Shown piece after piece: positions 45,381-56,387 of a stretch of DNA of 64,000 nucleotides (position 1 is the first letter of the stretch; every line of letters starts with the position of its first letter). Both the position numbers and the translations under genes were made by a program. The DNA is from Filobacillus milosensis (lineage in GTDB: Bacteria > Bacillota > Bacilli > Bacillales > Alkalibacillaceae), in NCBI RefSeq assembly GCF_004402015.1, contig NZ_SOPW01000002.1:62001-126000 (forward strand). Reading direction: 5' to 3'. Under the pieces are notes generated by a model. The model was given only the letters and a program-made list of their open reading frames with translations. It did not search any database and was not told where the DNA came from.

Positions 45381-46883
45381 CTATTCCACATCAATTTGTG
45401 CACGTTGTAATTTTCCACTGAAATCAACGTAAACCGCTTTCCATTCAGTAAACACATCAAGTGCAGCCTGACCTGAATCACGATGTCCATTACCAGTACC
45501 TTTCGTACCACCAAACGGTAAGTGAATCTCAGCACCAGTTGTGCCAGCATTGACATAAACAATACCTGTATCTAAATCTCGCTGTGCTTTGAACACATTA
45601 TTAATATCCTGTGTGAAAATTGAACTAGATAATCCAAAAGAAACATCGTTATTAACAGCGATTGCTTCATCCAGACTTTTGACTGGAATAATAGATAAAA
45701 CAGGTCCAAAAATCTCCTCTACAGCTATACGCATATCAGCTGTTACATCTGTAAATAAAGTCGGGGCAAAATAATGTCCTTTACTAAAGTCTCCTTCATC
45801 CAATGCGTATCCCCCAGCTAGTAAACGAGCCCCCTCTGTTTTACCGATTTGAATGTATTTTTCAATTTTGCGAAGGCCAGCTTCGTTAATAATCGGTCCC
45901 ATTTTATTATTTTCATCCAAACCGTCACCGATTGTGATTTTTTCCATTTCTGCGAGTAGACGTTCTTCTAAACGTTCTTTCAAACTCTCATGAACGATGA
46001 CACGACTACACGCTGTACAGCGCTGTCCACTTGTACCAAACGCACTCCACAAAATTCCTTGAACGGCTAACTCTAAATCTGCATCCTCCATCACAATAAC
46101 GGCATTTTTACCACCCATCTCAAGGGAAACTTTTTTCAATAATTGACCACATTTCCCTGCGATTTGACGCCCTGTATCGTTTGAGCCTGTAAACGAAATA
46201 ACTCGGATATCAGGATGTTCAACCATGGCATCCCCTACTTCAGACCCTGCACCGAACACGACATTCACAACACCTTTTGGTAAGCCTGCTTCTTCAAATA
46301 TTTTAGCCATTTCATAAGCCATCATTGGCGTCTCTGTCGCTGGTTTCCAAATGACGGCATTTCCTGCAACAATCGCCGGGAACGACTTCCAGGTAGCAAT
46401 GGCAATTGGGAAGTTCCAAGGCGTAATAATACCCACCACGCCAACAGGTGCACGTTGACTCATCGCAAACTTATCTTTTAATTCTGCTGGAGTCGTATGT
46501 CCAAACAGTCTTCTGCCTTCTCCAGCCATATAAAAGGCCATATCAATACCTTCCTGAACTTCTCCACGAGCTTCTTCAATCACTTTTCCATTTTCCATCG
46601 TTAACAATTGAGACAAATGCTCTTTTCGTTCTTTCATGATATATCCAATACGAAAAAGCACTTCTGCCCGTTGAGGAGCAGGGACAAGAGCCCATTCCTT
46701 CTGTGCAACTTTTGCTGCTTCTACCGCTTGATCGACATCATCCTTCGTGGACAAAGGAACGTCGAGTAACTTCTCTCCATTCGCTGGATTGATGACTGGT
46801 GCGAACCTTTCATGATTGCTAGCCACCCATTCACCGTTGATAAAGTTTGATAATTTCTTCTCTGTGACTAATGCGTTAGACAT
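45381..46883 (-). CDS. Aldehyde dehydrogenase, proposed 2-aminoadipate-semialdehyde (piperideine-6-carboxylate) dehydrogenase
   Basis: 500 aa. Catalytic Cys289 in SGQRCTACSR and Glu255 in SLEMGGKNA; PWNFP and FTGSNDTGR of the cofactor site. The C-terminal TGAEIHLPFGGTKGTGNGHR pattern, with Gly-Ala-Glu in the aldehyde anchor loop, resembles the ALDH7/antiquitin and ketoglutarate-semialdehyde groups. As neighbour of lysine 6-dehydrogenase, the likely product is L-2-aminoadipate (inference). 39 bases upstream of the lysDH start, same operon. Confidence 0.85.
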   Translation of the reverse strand: MSNALVTEKKLSNFINGEWVASNHERFAPVINPANGEKLLDVPLSTKDDVDQAVEAAKVAQKEWALVPAPQRAEVLFRIGYIMKERKEHLSQLLTMENGKVIEEARGEVQEGIDMAFYMAGEGRRLFGHTTPAELKDKFAMSQRAPVGVVGIITPWNFPIAIATWKSFPAIVAGNAVIWKPATETPMMAYEMAKIFEEAGLPKGVVNVVFGAGSEVGDAMVEHPDIRVISFTGSNDTGRQIAGKCGQLLKKVSLEMGGKNAVIVMEDADLELAVQGILWSAFGTSGQRCTACSRVIVHESLKERLEERLLAEMEKITIGDGLDENNKMGPIINEAGLRKIEKYIQIGKTEGARLLAGGYALDEGDFSKGHYFAPTLFTDVTADMRIAVEEIFGPVLSIIPVKSLDEAIAVNNDVSFGLSSSIFTQDINNVFKAQRDLDTGIVYVNAGTTGAEIHLPFGGTKGTGNGHRDSGQAALDVFTEWKAVYVDFSGKLQRAQIDVE

Positions 46884-46919
46884 AACTAAAATCCCTCCAA
46901 TTAATAAATTTGAATGAGG

Positions 46920-48593
46920 TTACCCTCGTGATTGTCGCAACGATTCAATCGTTGATGAGACTGATATATGTTCAGGCTCTGTCATAATCTCGATGACAGT
47001 AGGTCCTTGATGATTTAAAGCATCTAATAACGCTGATTCAAAGCTGGAAATATCGTTCACTCTACATCCTTGAGCACCCATATGTTTCGCAATTTCAGAA
47101 AATGCCACTTGTCCAAGGTTTGTACCAACGACCCGCTCAGGATAGTGCTTTTCCTGATGCATTCGAATCGTTCCATACATTTCATTATTAAAAACTAAAT
47201 GTATTACCGGAATTTGATATCGAACCGCCGTTTCCACTTCCTGCATCGTCATCATAAAGCCACCATCACCAGACAACGAAGCGACTACTTTGTCAGGACA
47301 TGCAAGTTTGGCCCCCACGGCAGCAGGCACACCATATCCCATGGCACCAGAAGTCGGACCAACATAAGTATTCTTGTCATTAAACTGATAAAAGCTATGC
47401 AACCACCCTGCAAAATTTCCTGCATCATTAGTTAGAATCGAATTGCCAGGCAAATGTTTCTGCAATAGTTCAATGATATGACGATTAATCGGATCTAATG
47501 CCTGAATAGGCTTAAAAATTACCTCCTCGTACACTTCACGACACAATTTCGTCCATAAGGACCATGTGTGTTGAAAATCAATACTGGTTAAACCTTCAAG
47601 TGCGACCTTCGCATCAGATTGCACGCCCAAAAATGGAATAAATGACTTTCCAATCACATCATCAGATATATCAATATGGATCAGCTTTTGTTCGTTTGAA
47701 ATAATAGAATAATCTTGAGTGGTTACCTCTGATAAGCGAGTACCAATCGCTAAAACAACATCAGCCTGTTTTAAAATATCTTTGATGTCAGCATGAGTTC
47801 CAAGCCCTAAATGGCCAACGTAACTCGGATGATCATTTCTTAAGACATCGTGCCTTCTAAAGGCAGACAATACTGGTATCTGATATTGGTCAATAAATTC
47901 CTCGAAGGCATTTTCGGCTCCTGATAACTTGATTCCGCCACCAGCAATTACGATTGGCTTTTCCGCTGTTGATAAACAGCTCTTGATCATCTCTATTTCA
48001 TCCGTACTCGGTTTTGGACGAGTAGGTTGATACGAATGTCCGAATGTCATTAATTGATGCTCTCGTAATACATCTTCCGGAAATGATAAAACAACCGGCC
48101 CTGGACGACCTGATTGTGCTACTCGATAAGCTCGTTGCATTAGCTCTGGAATTCGCTCAGCATCCTGGACTTCAACAGCCCATTTACATATCGGTTTAAA
48201 AAATTGATCCAAGTCCACTTCCTGAAAACCTTCACGCCCTCTAAATTGACTGTGAACCTGACCAAGGAGAACAATCATGGGGGTCGAATCTTGCATCGCA
48301 GTATGAACACCAATTGATAAATTTGCTGCCCCTACTCCACGAGTTGCCATAACCACACCTGGTTTCCCTGAAGCCTTAGCATAACCCTCTGCCATGAAAG
48401 CTGCTCCACCTTCATGGCGATTAGATATTAACTGAATGGATGACTCATCATATAAGGCATCTAGAATGGGCAAGTAACTTTCACCAGGCACACAAAATAC
48501 TTTTGACGTCCCTTCCCTTTTCATAAACTCAACGACCGCTTTACCGGCATTCATTTCTTTTTGTATGATGGACGGGTTCACCGTTTTTTCCAA
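46920..48593 (-). CDS. Thiamine-pyrophosphate-dependent enzyme (acetolactate-synthase-like), proposed 2-oxoadipate decarboxylase
   Basis: 557-aa three-domain TPP enzyme: PYR domain with activating Glu61 in SNRHEGGAAFMAEGYA, central domain with AGGGIKLSGA, and PP domain with the GDG motif SGDGGFMMTMQEVETA (~434-449) and metal-site VFNNEMYG. It is annotated-type acetolactate synthase, but no small subunit or ilv gene is near, and it lies inside the lysine operon. A decarboxylase converting 2-oxoadipate to glutarate semialdehyde would link the two convergent operons (inference). TTG start directly after the aminotransferase stop codon, with GAGGGGG before it. Confidence 0.8.
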   Translation of the reverse strand: MEKTVNPSIIQKEMNAGKAVVEFMKREGTSKVFCVPGESYLPILDALYDESSIQLISNRHEGGAAFMAEGYAKASGKPGVVMATRGVGAANLSIGVHTAMQDSTPMIVLLGQVHSQFRGREGFQEVDLDQFFKPICKWAVEVQDAERIPELMQRAYRVAQSGRPGPVVLSFPEDVLREHQLMTFGHSYQPTRPKPSTDEIEMIKSCLSTAEKPIVIAGGGIKLSGAENAFEEFIDQYQIPVLSAFRRHDVLRNDHPSYVGHLGLGTHADIKDILKQADVVLAIGTRLSEVTTQDYSIISNEQKLIHIDISDDVIGKSFIPFLGVQSDAKVALEGLTSIDFQHTWSLWTKLCREVYEEVIFKPIQALDPINRHIIELLQKHLPGNSILTNDAGNFAGWLHSFYQFNDKNTYVGPTSGAMGYGVPAAVGAKLACPDKVVASLSGDGGFMMTMQEVETAVRYQIPVIHLVFNNEMYGTIRMHQEKHYPERVVGTNLGQVAFSEIAKHMGAQGCRVNDISSFESALLDALNHQGPTVIEIMTEPEHISVSSTIESLRQSRG

Positions 48594-49763
48594 CTATAAG
48601 ACCCCCTCTAAAGCTTTCATTCGTTCGATGGCTTCTTCAAGTTTTTCATTAGGCACTGACAAAGATATTCTGAAATAACCTTCTCCAGCTTGGCCAAAAG
48701 CTGTCCCCGGTGTGATGATTACTCCCGCTTGCTCTAACATCGCACTCGCAAAACTCATGGAATCGAAATTACTTGGCACCTTTGCCCAAACATAGAAGGT
48801 ACCCCGCGGTCGATTCACTTTAATTCCTAACGTATCTAGAGCTTTAAGTGTCTTCTCTAATCGTTCTTCATAGATTAAATTATTGGCTTTAACTGATGAT
48901 AAATCGCTATTTAACGCCACGGCTGCTGCTTTTTGAATCGGCAGGAATTGACTCGTATCTGTATTACTTTTCACAATGGATAAGGCCTTAAGTAAATCTC
49001 TGTTACCAACTGCATAGCCAATTCGCCAGCCTGTCATATTAAAACTTTTGGATAGTGAGCCAAATTCAACAGCTACATCTTTTGCCCCTGGGACTTGCAG
49101 TAAACTCGGTGCTTCATAATCGCCAAAAGTCATTAAATCATAGGCGGCATCTTGCGCAATAATAAACTCGTGTTCTTTAGCTAAATGAACCGCTTCTTCA
49201 AAAACTTCTTTTTCCACCGTTCCTGCGGTTGGATTACTCGGATAGTTCAATAGCATTAATTTGGCTTGATCTAATTGTTCATGTGATAGTTGTTGAAAGT
49301 TTGGTTTGAAGTTCTCTTCTTCAAGGAGTGGTATATGAGCTGTAATTCCGCCAGCTAAATGAATCGCTGATTGATAGACTGGATAGCCTGGATTAGGTAC
49401 AAGAACGATTTCTGAAGGATTAATAGTTGCAGTAATGAAGTTTGCGATTCCTTCCTTGGATCCAATCAATGTTAAAACGTCATGATCAGGATCTAATATA
49501 ACTCCATAATGTTTTTGATAAAAATTTGCAACTGCTTCACGGAATTCTGCACAGCCCTGATATGGTGAATATCTGTGGTTTTGTGTTAGGTAAGTTTCTT
49601 TAACAAGTTCATCAATGATAAATGTTGGTGTTGGTAAATCAGGAGCTCCGATCCCTAAATCAATGATATCCATCCCTTTAGCCTCGAGCTCTTTTTTACG
49701 CTGTTGAAACTGAGAAAAAATATAAGGTGGCAACGTTTGTATACGCTCCGAATAATAATTCAA
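48594..49763 (-). CDS. Class I aminotransferase, proposed 2-aminoadipate aminotransferase
   Basis: 389-aa PLP enzyme of the PatA/LL-DAP-aminotransferase group. PLP Lys239 in FGSLSKSFNMTGWRIGY, Asn in LLNYPSNPTAG, Asp-Tyr in IAQDAAYD, and C-terminal Arg in GYFRISL. Placed first in the lysine operon, its most likely job is 2-aminoadipate + 2-oxoglutarate to 2-oxoadipate + glutamate (inference); other amino-acid substrates cannot be excluded. TTG start with GGAGG. Its stop codon touches the start of the next gene. Confidence 0.85.
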   Translation of the reverse strand: MNYYSERIQTLPPYIFSQFQQRKKELEAKGMDIIDLGIGAPDLPTPTFIIDELVKETYLTQNHRYSPYQGCAEFREAVANFYQKHYGVILDPDHDVLTLIGSKEGIANFITATINPSEIVLVPNPGYPVYQSAIHLAGGITAHIPLLEEENFKPNFQQLSHEQLDQAKLMLLNYPSNPTAGTVEKEVFEEAVHLAKEHEFIIAQDAAYDLMTFGDYEAPSLLQVPGAKDVAVEFGSLSKSFNMTGWRIGYAVGNRDLLKALSIVKSNTDTSQFLPIQKAAAVALNSDLSSVKANNLIYEERLEKTLKALDTLGIKVNRPRGTFYVWAKVPSNFDSMSFASAMLEQAGVIITPGTAFGQAGEGYFRISLSVPNEKLEEAIERMKALEGVL

Positions 49764-49819
49764 TACCCAGCCTCCATTCGCATTATTAATGATGAAGTTT
49801 GTTTATCTCTATATAACCG

Positions 49820-49848
49820 ATTATATGTGTACTACATAATTTTTACAA
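49820..49848 (-). promoter_or_regulatory. SigA promoter of the lysine-dehydrogenase operon
   Basis: TTGTAA - 17 bp - TATAAT on the minus strand, ~55 bases before the aminotransferase start. TTTGACTATTCAAA just upstream is a possible operator. Confidence 0.7.
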
Positions 49849-49942
49849 TACTTTGAATAGTCAAACCTTTTGACAATTACTGATATATATCGATACATAA
49901 GCCTTTATCGTAGATCAAAAATTTTTGAGGAAAATAATATTG

Positions 49943-50077
49943 TGGCGAGTGATTGAATGGAAACTGGCGAGTGAAATTTTTAGTGGCAAATCATTAAGCA
50001 TTTTAGAGAGTGGACAACTGTAGGGACGAGTCAACCAGCAACCTAATGACTAGTGGAGTAATTAAAGTGGCGAGTGT
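49943..50077. repeat. Degenerate intergenic array F, core TGGCGAGTG
   Basis: TGGCGAGTG occurs at 49943, 49965 and 50068, with decayed forms (TGGCAAATC 49984, TGGACAACT 50011, GGGACGAGT 50023, TGGAGTAAT 50054). Spacing is irregular, suggesting an old array. It abuts the terminator of crh. Confidence 0.6.
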
Positions 50078-50078
50078 A

Positions 50079-50123
50079 TAAAAAAACAAAAACCACGTCA
50101 AGGCTAAAGTACCTAAACGTGGT
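50079..50123 (-). terminator. Terminator of crh
   Basis: ACCACGT/ACGTGGT stem followed on the minus strand by TTTTGTTTTTTT. Confidence 0.85.
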
Positions 50124-50137
50124 CGTTATGGATAATA

Positions 50138-50392
50138 TTATTCTTCTTCAATAAAAGATACTAATGAATCCAAGGCTTGCTGTGCATCCGGGCCATCTGC
50201 TTGAAGTTTAATAACCTCATTCGAACCAATGGCTAAACTCATGACGCCCATAATACTTTTTGCGTTTACGCGTTTTCCCTCTTTTTCTAAAAAAACATCT
50301 GCAGAAAAACGATTAGCTTCTTGAACAAACTTAGCTGCAGGTCTAGCTTGTAAACCTGTTTCCATTTTTACGGTTAATTCTTTTTCTACCAA
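50138..50392 (-). CDS. crh: Catabolite repression HPr-like protein Crh
   Basis: 84-aa HPr fold. The phosphotransfer His15 of HPr is Gln15 here (ETGLQARPAA), while the regulatory Ser46 is kept (AKSIMGVMS), which is diagnostic for Crh. HprK (encoded at the right end of this window) phosphorylates Ser46, and P-Ser-Crh is a CcpA co-repressor. Downstream of whiA, as in B. subtilis, 100 bases apart. Own terminator. Confidence 0.97.
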   Translation of the reverse strand: MVEKELTVKMETGLQARPAAKFVQEANRFSADVFLEKEGKRVNAKSIMGVMSLAIGSNEVIKLQADGPDAQQALDSLVSFIEEE

Positions 50393-50492
50393 ATTCAGCT
50401 ACTCCTCTCTTCATCTATTCGGCATTAAAGCGCTTCACTGAAATTTTTATTCATTATAGCATGAAAAATTGGAAATAAAAAGCTCCTCATCC

Positions 50493-51440
50493 CTAATTTT
50501 CTAACAATTCACCCTTACGCAGTTTTTCAGCATATTCATCGATTTTTCTTAAACGATGATTAATACCTGACTTACTGATTTTACCGGTTGTTGAGAGTTC
50601 CCCAAGTTCTTTTAATGAAACATCTTGGTATTTAACACGTAACACAGCAACTTCACGTAGCTTATCTGGCAAAGCTTCAAGGCCGACTGTTTGCTCAATG
50701 TATTTAATGTTTTCGACCTGACGAAAAGCAGCTCCAATCGTCTTATTCAAGTTAGCTGTTTCACAATTGACCAGCCGATTAACCGAATTACGCATATCTC
50801 TCATAATTCTAACGTCTTCAAATTTGAGTAACGCTTGGTGAGCACCGATCAGAATGAGAAACTCAGTAATTTTTTCAGCCTCTTTAATATAGCAAATAAA
50901 CCCTTTTTTTCGTTCATGTTCTTTAGCATTTAAATCAAAATAATTCAAGAGTTCACATAATGATTGGTTATGCTCTTCATAAAAAGAAAAAATCTCTAAA
51001 TGATACGAAGACGTCTCAGGATTATTAACTGATCCACCTGCTAAAAACGCCCCGCGTAAATAGGATTGCTTACAGCAGTTTTCTTTGATAAAACTTTCAG
51101 ATACGACACGCTTAATTGCAAATGAATGTTCAAGAATTTCGAGATCAGTTAATAAACTCTTTACTTGATCATACATCCGAACGATATATATATTGTTTTT
51201 CTTTAAACGCATTTTTTTGCGTACAAGCAGTTCTAGAGGTACGTCATTTAAACTTTTGATTAACGAATAAATCCGCCTCGCAATAGCCGCATTCTCTGTC
51301 TGTACATCTAAAATGTACTGACGATTGGAGAACGATAGTGATCCGTTCATACGTATCAATGCTGCTAATTCTGCTCGTTTACAGCAGTCATCGCTCTCCA
51401 CACTGGTTAATTCTTTTTTCGTTTCAGATGCGAATGACAT
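50493..51440 (-). CDS. whiA: DNA-binding protein WhiA
   Basis: 315-aa protein of the WhiA family: N-terminal domains derived from LAGLIDADG endonucleases (e.g. [15 protein letters not shown] and [15 protein letters not shown], both lacking catalytic acids) and a C-terminal helix-turn-helix ([20 protein letters not shown]). In Bacillus it supports cell division and chromosome segregation. ATG start. 38 bases downstream of yvcK in the conserved yvcI-yvcJ-yvcK-whiA-crh cluster. Confidence 0.96.
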   Translation of the reverse strand: MSFASETKKELTSVESDDCCKRAELAALIRMNGSLSFSNRQYILDVQTENAAIARRIYSLIKSLNDVPLELLVRKKMRLKKNNIYIVRMYDQVKSLLTDLEILEHSFAIKRVVSESFIKENCCKQSYLRGAFLAGGSVNNPETSSYHLEIFSFYEEHNQSLCELLNYFDLNAKEHERKKGFICYIKEAEKITEFLILIGAHQALLKFEDVRIMRDMRNSVNRLVNCETANLNKTIGAAFRQVENIKYIEQTVGLEALPDKLREVAVLRVKYQDVSLKELGELSTTGKISKSGINHRLRKIDEYAEKLRKGELLEN

Positions 51441-51478
51441 GGTATTCCCCTCATTTCTACTACACTTAACTATTAATA

Positions 51479-52435
51479 TTATAACAAGTCATATAATAAT
51501 TTAGCGATCTTATGCTCATCGTGTTTTAATGTGCCATCACTATGCAGACTTGCGATATCACCTTTTAACACCGTTACACCTTGGTCAAACAGTGCATCAC
51601 CATCACAAATAACAGGCTCTGCTTTCTCTTTAGCATACCCAGCTTTTATCGTAGGATTAATTGTTTCGCTATGAACGACAATCTCATCAATAAATGGTAC
51701 ACCGACATGACGGTGCAGAGCTTCAATATGGTCCGAAGCCTTATAACCACTTGTTTCACCATACTGAGTCATAATGTTACAAATATAGTATTTTTGCGCC
51801 TTGGCTTCCTTTAATGCCTGCTTAATTTCAGGTGCAAGCAAATTGGGAATGATGCTTGTATAAAGACTTCCCGGCGCAATAACAATCATTTCAGCACGTT
51901 TAATCGCTTGAACCGCTTCAGGTAACGGTTGAATTTGTGGAGGGTCATAAAACACTCGCTTAATCCTTTTACCGACTTTAGGTATATTAGATTCTCCACG
52001 CACAACAGTACCGTCAATAAATTCTGCTTTTAAATACATATTCGCATTCGCAATAGGGTAAATTCTTCCTTTTACATTAAACACACGCGATATTTCTTTA
52101 ATCCCCTTATAAAAATCCCCAGTAATCGACGTCATACCGGCAAGAATTAAATTTCCTAACGAATGCCCAGATAACCCATTACCATTTTCAAAACGGTGCT
52201 GGAATAATTTCATTAACGTTGGCTCGACATCGGACATTGAAGCAATAACTTTTCGAATATCTCCTGGAGCAGGAATGGAAAGGTCTTCTCGTAACCGCCC
52301 CGTACTTCCTCCATCATCAAATACTGTAACAATGGCTGTTAAATTCACAGGAAATTGTCTTAATCCTCGTAATAAAACTGGTAAACCAGTTCCTCCCCCG
52401 ATGACGACCACTTTTGGTCCGTGTACATTTGTCAT
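51479..52435 (-). CDS. yvcK: YvcK/MgfK gluconeogenic-growth factor (CofD-like)
   Basis: 318-aa UDP-sugar-binding protein of the CofD/YvcK family, needed for cell morphology on gluconeogenic carbon sources in B. subtilis. Glycine-rich start [17 protein letters not shown], then [30 protein letters not shown] and [14 protein letters not shown]. It begins directly after the rapZ stop codon (no gap), indicating tight coupling. Confidence 0.96.
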   Translation of the reverse strand: MTNVHGPKVVVIGGGTGLPVLLRGLRQFPVNLTAIVTVFDDGGSTGRLREDLSIPAPGDIRKVIASMSDVEPTLMKLFQHRFENGNGLSGHSLGNLILAGMTSITGDFYKGIKEISRVFNVKGRIYPIANANMYLKAEFIDGTVVRGESNIPKVGKRIKRVFYDPPQIQPLPEAVQAIKRAEMIVIAPGSLYTSIIPNLLAPEIKQALKEAKAQKYYICNIMTQYGETSGYKASDHIEALHRHVGVPFIDEIVVHSETINPTIKAGYAKEKAEPVICDGDALFDQGVTVLKGDIASLHSDGTLKHDEHKIAKLLYDLL

Positions 52436-53323
52436 CTACTGTTTAATCCCCTTTTTATCAATATCACGGTGATAGACATGTGCATTGTACTGGTCATTAA
52501 TGATTTCACCGATTTTCTCTGAAAGCGCAACTGAGCGATGTTGACCACCTGTACAGCCAATTGCTATGACTAATTGGCTTTTTCCCTCACGTACATAATG
52601 GGGCAACATGAACATTAACAGATCTTGTAACTTACGAACAAATTGTCGGGTCTCTTTCCACTTAAACACATAGCCGCTAACTTCTTGATTTAACCCCGTT
52701 AAATCACGCATGGATTCAACATAATGCGGGTTTGGTAAAAATCGAACATCGAACATTAAATCAGCATCAATCGGAACGCCATGCTTAAACCCAAAGGATA
52801 CAACTTGAACAGAAAAAATATCTTGTGTTTTTTCTGTGTAATTGGTTAAAATCTTCTCTCTTAATTCACGCGCCGACAACCCTGTCGTATCTAGGAGTTT
52901 TTGAGCTCGGCCTTTTAGTTCATCTAAAATGTTTCGCTCTTGTTTGATTCCAGTTAACGGTAAGCCTTCTGGCGCAAGCGGATGTGATCTGCGAGATTCT
53001 TTGTATCTTTGAACGAGTGATTCATCGCTAGCATCTAAAAATAATACATGCTCCTGAATCCAAGTTTGAGCACCTAATTGATCTAGTGTCTCATATAAAC
53101 TATCAAAAAATTCACGACCACGTAAATCCATCACTACTGCCAATTTCTTGTTTTCTTCAGGATTTTCCTTCATGAGCTCTAAAAATTTTGGTAATAATGT
53201 TGGCGGTAAATTATCCACACAAAAGTATCCCATATCTTCAAAGCTTTGAATCGCAATTGTTTTCCCGGCACCTGACATCCCAGTGATAATGACTAATTCA
53301 ACAATTTTGTTTTGCTCCTGCAT
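52436..53323 (-). CDS. rapZ: RapZ/YvcJ nucleotide-binding protein
   Basis: 295-aa P-loop protein: Walker [10 protein letters not shown] near residue 14-22 and the conserved C-terminal domain with [15 protein letters not shown]. In E. coli RapZ controls GlmZ sRNA; the Bacillus homologue YvcJ is linked to competence and nucleotide binding, so the RNA role may not apply. Part of the yvcI-whiA cluster. Confidence 0.95.
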   Translation of the reverse strand: MQEQNKIVELVIITGMSGAGKTIAIQSFEDMGYFCVDNLPPTLLPKFLELMKENPEENKKLAVVMDLRGREFFDSLYETLDQLGAQTWIQEHVLFLDASDESLVQRYKESRRSHPLAPEGLPLTGIKQERNILDELKGRAQKLLDTTGLSARELREKILTNYTEKTQDIFSVQVVSFGFKHGVPIDADLMFDVRFLPNPHYVESMRDLTGLNQEVSGYVFKWKETRQFVRKLQDLLMFMLPHYVREGKSQLVIAIGCTGGQHRSVALSEKIGEIINDQYNAHVYHRDIDKKGIKQ

Positions 53324-53350
53324 GAAAATCCCCTCTTTGTCATTGATTAG

Positions 53351-53821
53351 CTAAACACGATCTTCTTTGGTTAACCATTCGTCCAACCGTTGGCGTTGTA
53401 ACTCGAATTCTTTTGAATAATAAAATGTTCCCGATAAAACAGATTGTGGTTGATTAATTGCATGCTTAATAATTTCCTTGTCTCCTTTTGCCATTGGGAG
53501 ATTTAAAACTTGATTAATCGGAATCCACTCAAGTTTACCTTCTGGGGTTTCTGATAAAAGTTTACCGTCAGCCTCTTCTGAAAAATATGTAAATAACATC
53601 CATTCTTCTTCTTGATCCATAACAAATGTAAATACACTCGATAGCTTCGGGTTCTTTAATGTGAATCCAGTTTCCTCTTGGAATTCACGAATAACAGCCT
53701 GGGTTATACTTTCTCCAAATTCCATTTTACCGCCTGGCGCAGAATACCAGTTTCGCCTAGGCTTCTTGATCATTAAAACATGATTTTGGTTAATATAAAT
53801 AGCATTAGTGACTCGTTGCAT
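53351..53821 (-). CDS. yvcI: NUDIX hydrolase YvcI
   Basis: 156-aa NUDIX protein with the complete box GGKMEFGESITQAVIREFQE followed by ETGF (GX5EX7REUXEEXGU). Start at ATG 53821 with AGGAGTG eight bases upstream; a longer frame to 53884 has no ribosome site. B. subtilis YvcI prefers dGTP/GTP-type nucleotides (RppH-like activity reported for relatives). First gene of the yvcI-rapZ-yvcK-whiA-crh run, 27 bases before rapZ. Confidence 0.92.
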   Translation of the reverse strand: MQRVTNAIYINQNHVLMIKKPRRNWYSAPGGKMEFGESITQAVIREFQEETGFTLKNPKLSSVFTFVMDQEEEWMLFTYFSEEADGKLLSETPEGKLEWIPINQVLNLPMAKGDKEIIKHAINQPQSVLSGTFYYSKEFELQRQRLDEWLTKEDRV

Positions 53822-53968
53822 TTTGTTCACTCCTAAAAAAGTTGAACATAAATTAAAACGACATTCTCTACTAACATTATACACCCTATGTATGCTCTAG
53901 AACAGAAAATCAAATTGGGAAAATCTATATGAATTACAGTAATTATTTTATACTCAAACTTTAGATTG

Positions 53969-54124
53969 GCGGATAGCTCTTGTGATTTAGCGGATAGCCT
54001 ACTCTATCTCGCGGATTGATGACCTGATTTAGCGGATAGAACCTCTAATCTCGCGGATTGGTGGTAGGAACTAGCGGATTGACCTGTAAATCTGGCGGAT
54101 TGATCAACCTAAGTCGCGGATAGC
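53969..54124. repeat. Phased intergenic array C, core GCGGAT, exact 21-bp period, eight units
   Basis: The GCGGA core starts at 53969, 53990, 54011, 54032, 54053, 54074, 54095 and 54116: every spacing is exactly 21 bp. The core is [TA]GCGGAT[AT]G or TCGCGGATTG; the ~12-bp fillers are unrelated in sequence but constant in length. Lies just past the terminator of trxB and upstream of yvcI. Confidence 0.93.
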
Positions 54125-54145
54125 GCCCCATCCATTTAAAATTAA

Positions 54146-54176
54146 ACAAAAAAAACACAGGTAGAATGGCTACCTG
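54146..54176 (-). terminator. Terminator of trxB
   Basis: CAGGTAG/CTACCTG stem followed by TG and T8 on the minus strand. Confidence 0.9.
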
Positions 54177-54283
54177 CGCGTTAACTAATCTATAGTTAAT
54201 AAAGGGGGTCAATTAATTAACACCCATTCTACTAGATAAATGTTTCATCCGTGTTACAACAGGGTTAAAATGGAGTTACGTTT

Positions 54284-55264
<981 letters not shown>

Positions 55265-55306
55265 CTATATCATATTAAATTAATGCGATAGCGACAAATC
55301 TTCTGC

Positions 55307-56284
55307 TTATCTAAACGAATCAAGAACAGGATGCTTTTGAATCCCTTGTTTCCAAATCTTTTTACTGGTCTCGTGAAAATTATTTTTGTCTAATACTTTA
55401 GAGTACCAATAAAAATAACTCATATAGTTCGAGACTTGATGACGATTAATTAGTTTAAAACGGTTTAGGGCAGCCTCATATTCACCTACACGAGCTAAGG
55501 TAATCGCTAACTTTAACTTCTGCGGTTCGTAAGTTGGATATACATTATTTAAAGATGGTAACAATTCTTGGAATTCCTTGTTTTTTCCAGTTGTATAATA
55601 AAAATATGTTAAATTCAATCGACTGTGTAGATTATTAAAATCTTGATCTAACCAAGCTTCTTCAAGTGTAATTGCCTCTTCTTGGTCACCACTGCGAAAT
55701 AAAGCGTAAGCATACTCGTGTTTAGCAGGAAGATACTCAGGATATAAAGTCATCATTTCTTCGAGGACCTCTAATGCCTCATCCCATTCTTCATGCTCTA
55801 AATGGTAAAAAGCTGTCTCTTGATAAATAATGATCTCATCCATGTCATCTAACTCTAAATCATCCTCAGCATCTTCATCAGCTGATAATTGATTTAACAT
55901 CGTTAATAACTCTTGAACTTCACCCTTGAACTCCCCATCTTCATGGTGTTCAAGGTACTTTTCAGCATATTTTTTAGCTTCATAAAATAGACCTAAATGC
56001 GCATAGTTGTTTGCTAATAAATAATAACAATCAGCATAATCTTCTCCATGAAGATCGATAACTTTTTGCAATTGATCATTCGCACGATGGTATTGTCCAA
56101 TTTCCGTATATAATACAGATAGTTGCGATAAGTATAAAGCATTCTTCGGATGTACATCCAACGCTTTTAACATCCACTTCTCCGCTCGATCAAAACGTTT
56201 TTCCTTAAACGCTTTAACACCATATGTAAAATAAAAGTCACCATCATGACGATATGGAATAATCTTTGACTCTGATGTTTGCAT
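55307..56284 (-). CDS. Tetratricopeptide-repeat protein
   Basis: 325-aa soluble protein made almost entirely of TPR helices (e.g. FDRAEKWMLKALDVHPKNAL, YHRANDQLQKVIDLHGEDYA, WDEALEVLEEMMTLYPEYLP), interrupted by an acidic stretch (~133-150, ADEDAEDDLELDDMDE). Occupies the place of B. subtilis yvcD upstream of trxB but is shorter than I remember for YvcD. A scaffold for protein interaction; partner unknown. ATG with AGGAGG. Confidence 0.85.
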   Translation of the reverse strand: MQTSESKIIPYRHDGDFYFTYGVKAFKEKRFDRAEKWMLKALDVHPKNALYLSQLSVLYTEIGQYHRANDQLQKVIDLHGEDYADCYYLLANNYAHLGLFYEAKKYAEKYLEHHEDGEFKGEVQELLTMLNQLSADEDAEDDLELDDMDEIIIYQETAFYHLEHEEWDEALEVLEEMMTLYPEYLPAKHEYAYALFRSGDQEEAITLEEAWLDQDFNNLHSRLNLTYFYYTTGKNKEFQELLPSLNNVYPTYEPQKLKLAITLARVGEYEAALNRFKLINRHQVSNYMSYFYWYSKVLDKNNFHETSKKIWKQGIQKHPVLDSFR

Positions 56285-56387
56285 AAAGGCCTCCTACATA
56301 ACGATTTCCTAACTTATAAAGTATAGCATATTTGTAGAATGTTATCGATGGGTGTTTAATGTTGTCATAGATTGTAGAAATTTTCGA

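Noticed and set aside
46920-48593. Biosynthetic acetolactate synthase (ilvB)
   Set aside because: No small subunit or other ilv/leu genes nearby, and the gene is fused into a lysine-catabolic operon; kept as a TPP enzyme of proposed decarboxylase role.
43481-54124. Arrays E and C considered as CRISPR arrays
   Set aside because: Unit length is 20-21 bp in total with a 6-10 bp core; CRISPRs need ~25-37 bp repeats plus ~30 bp unique spacers, and there are no cas genes.
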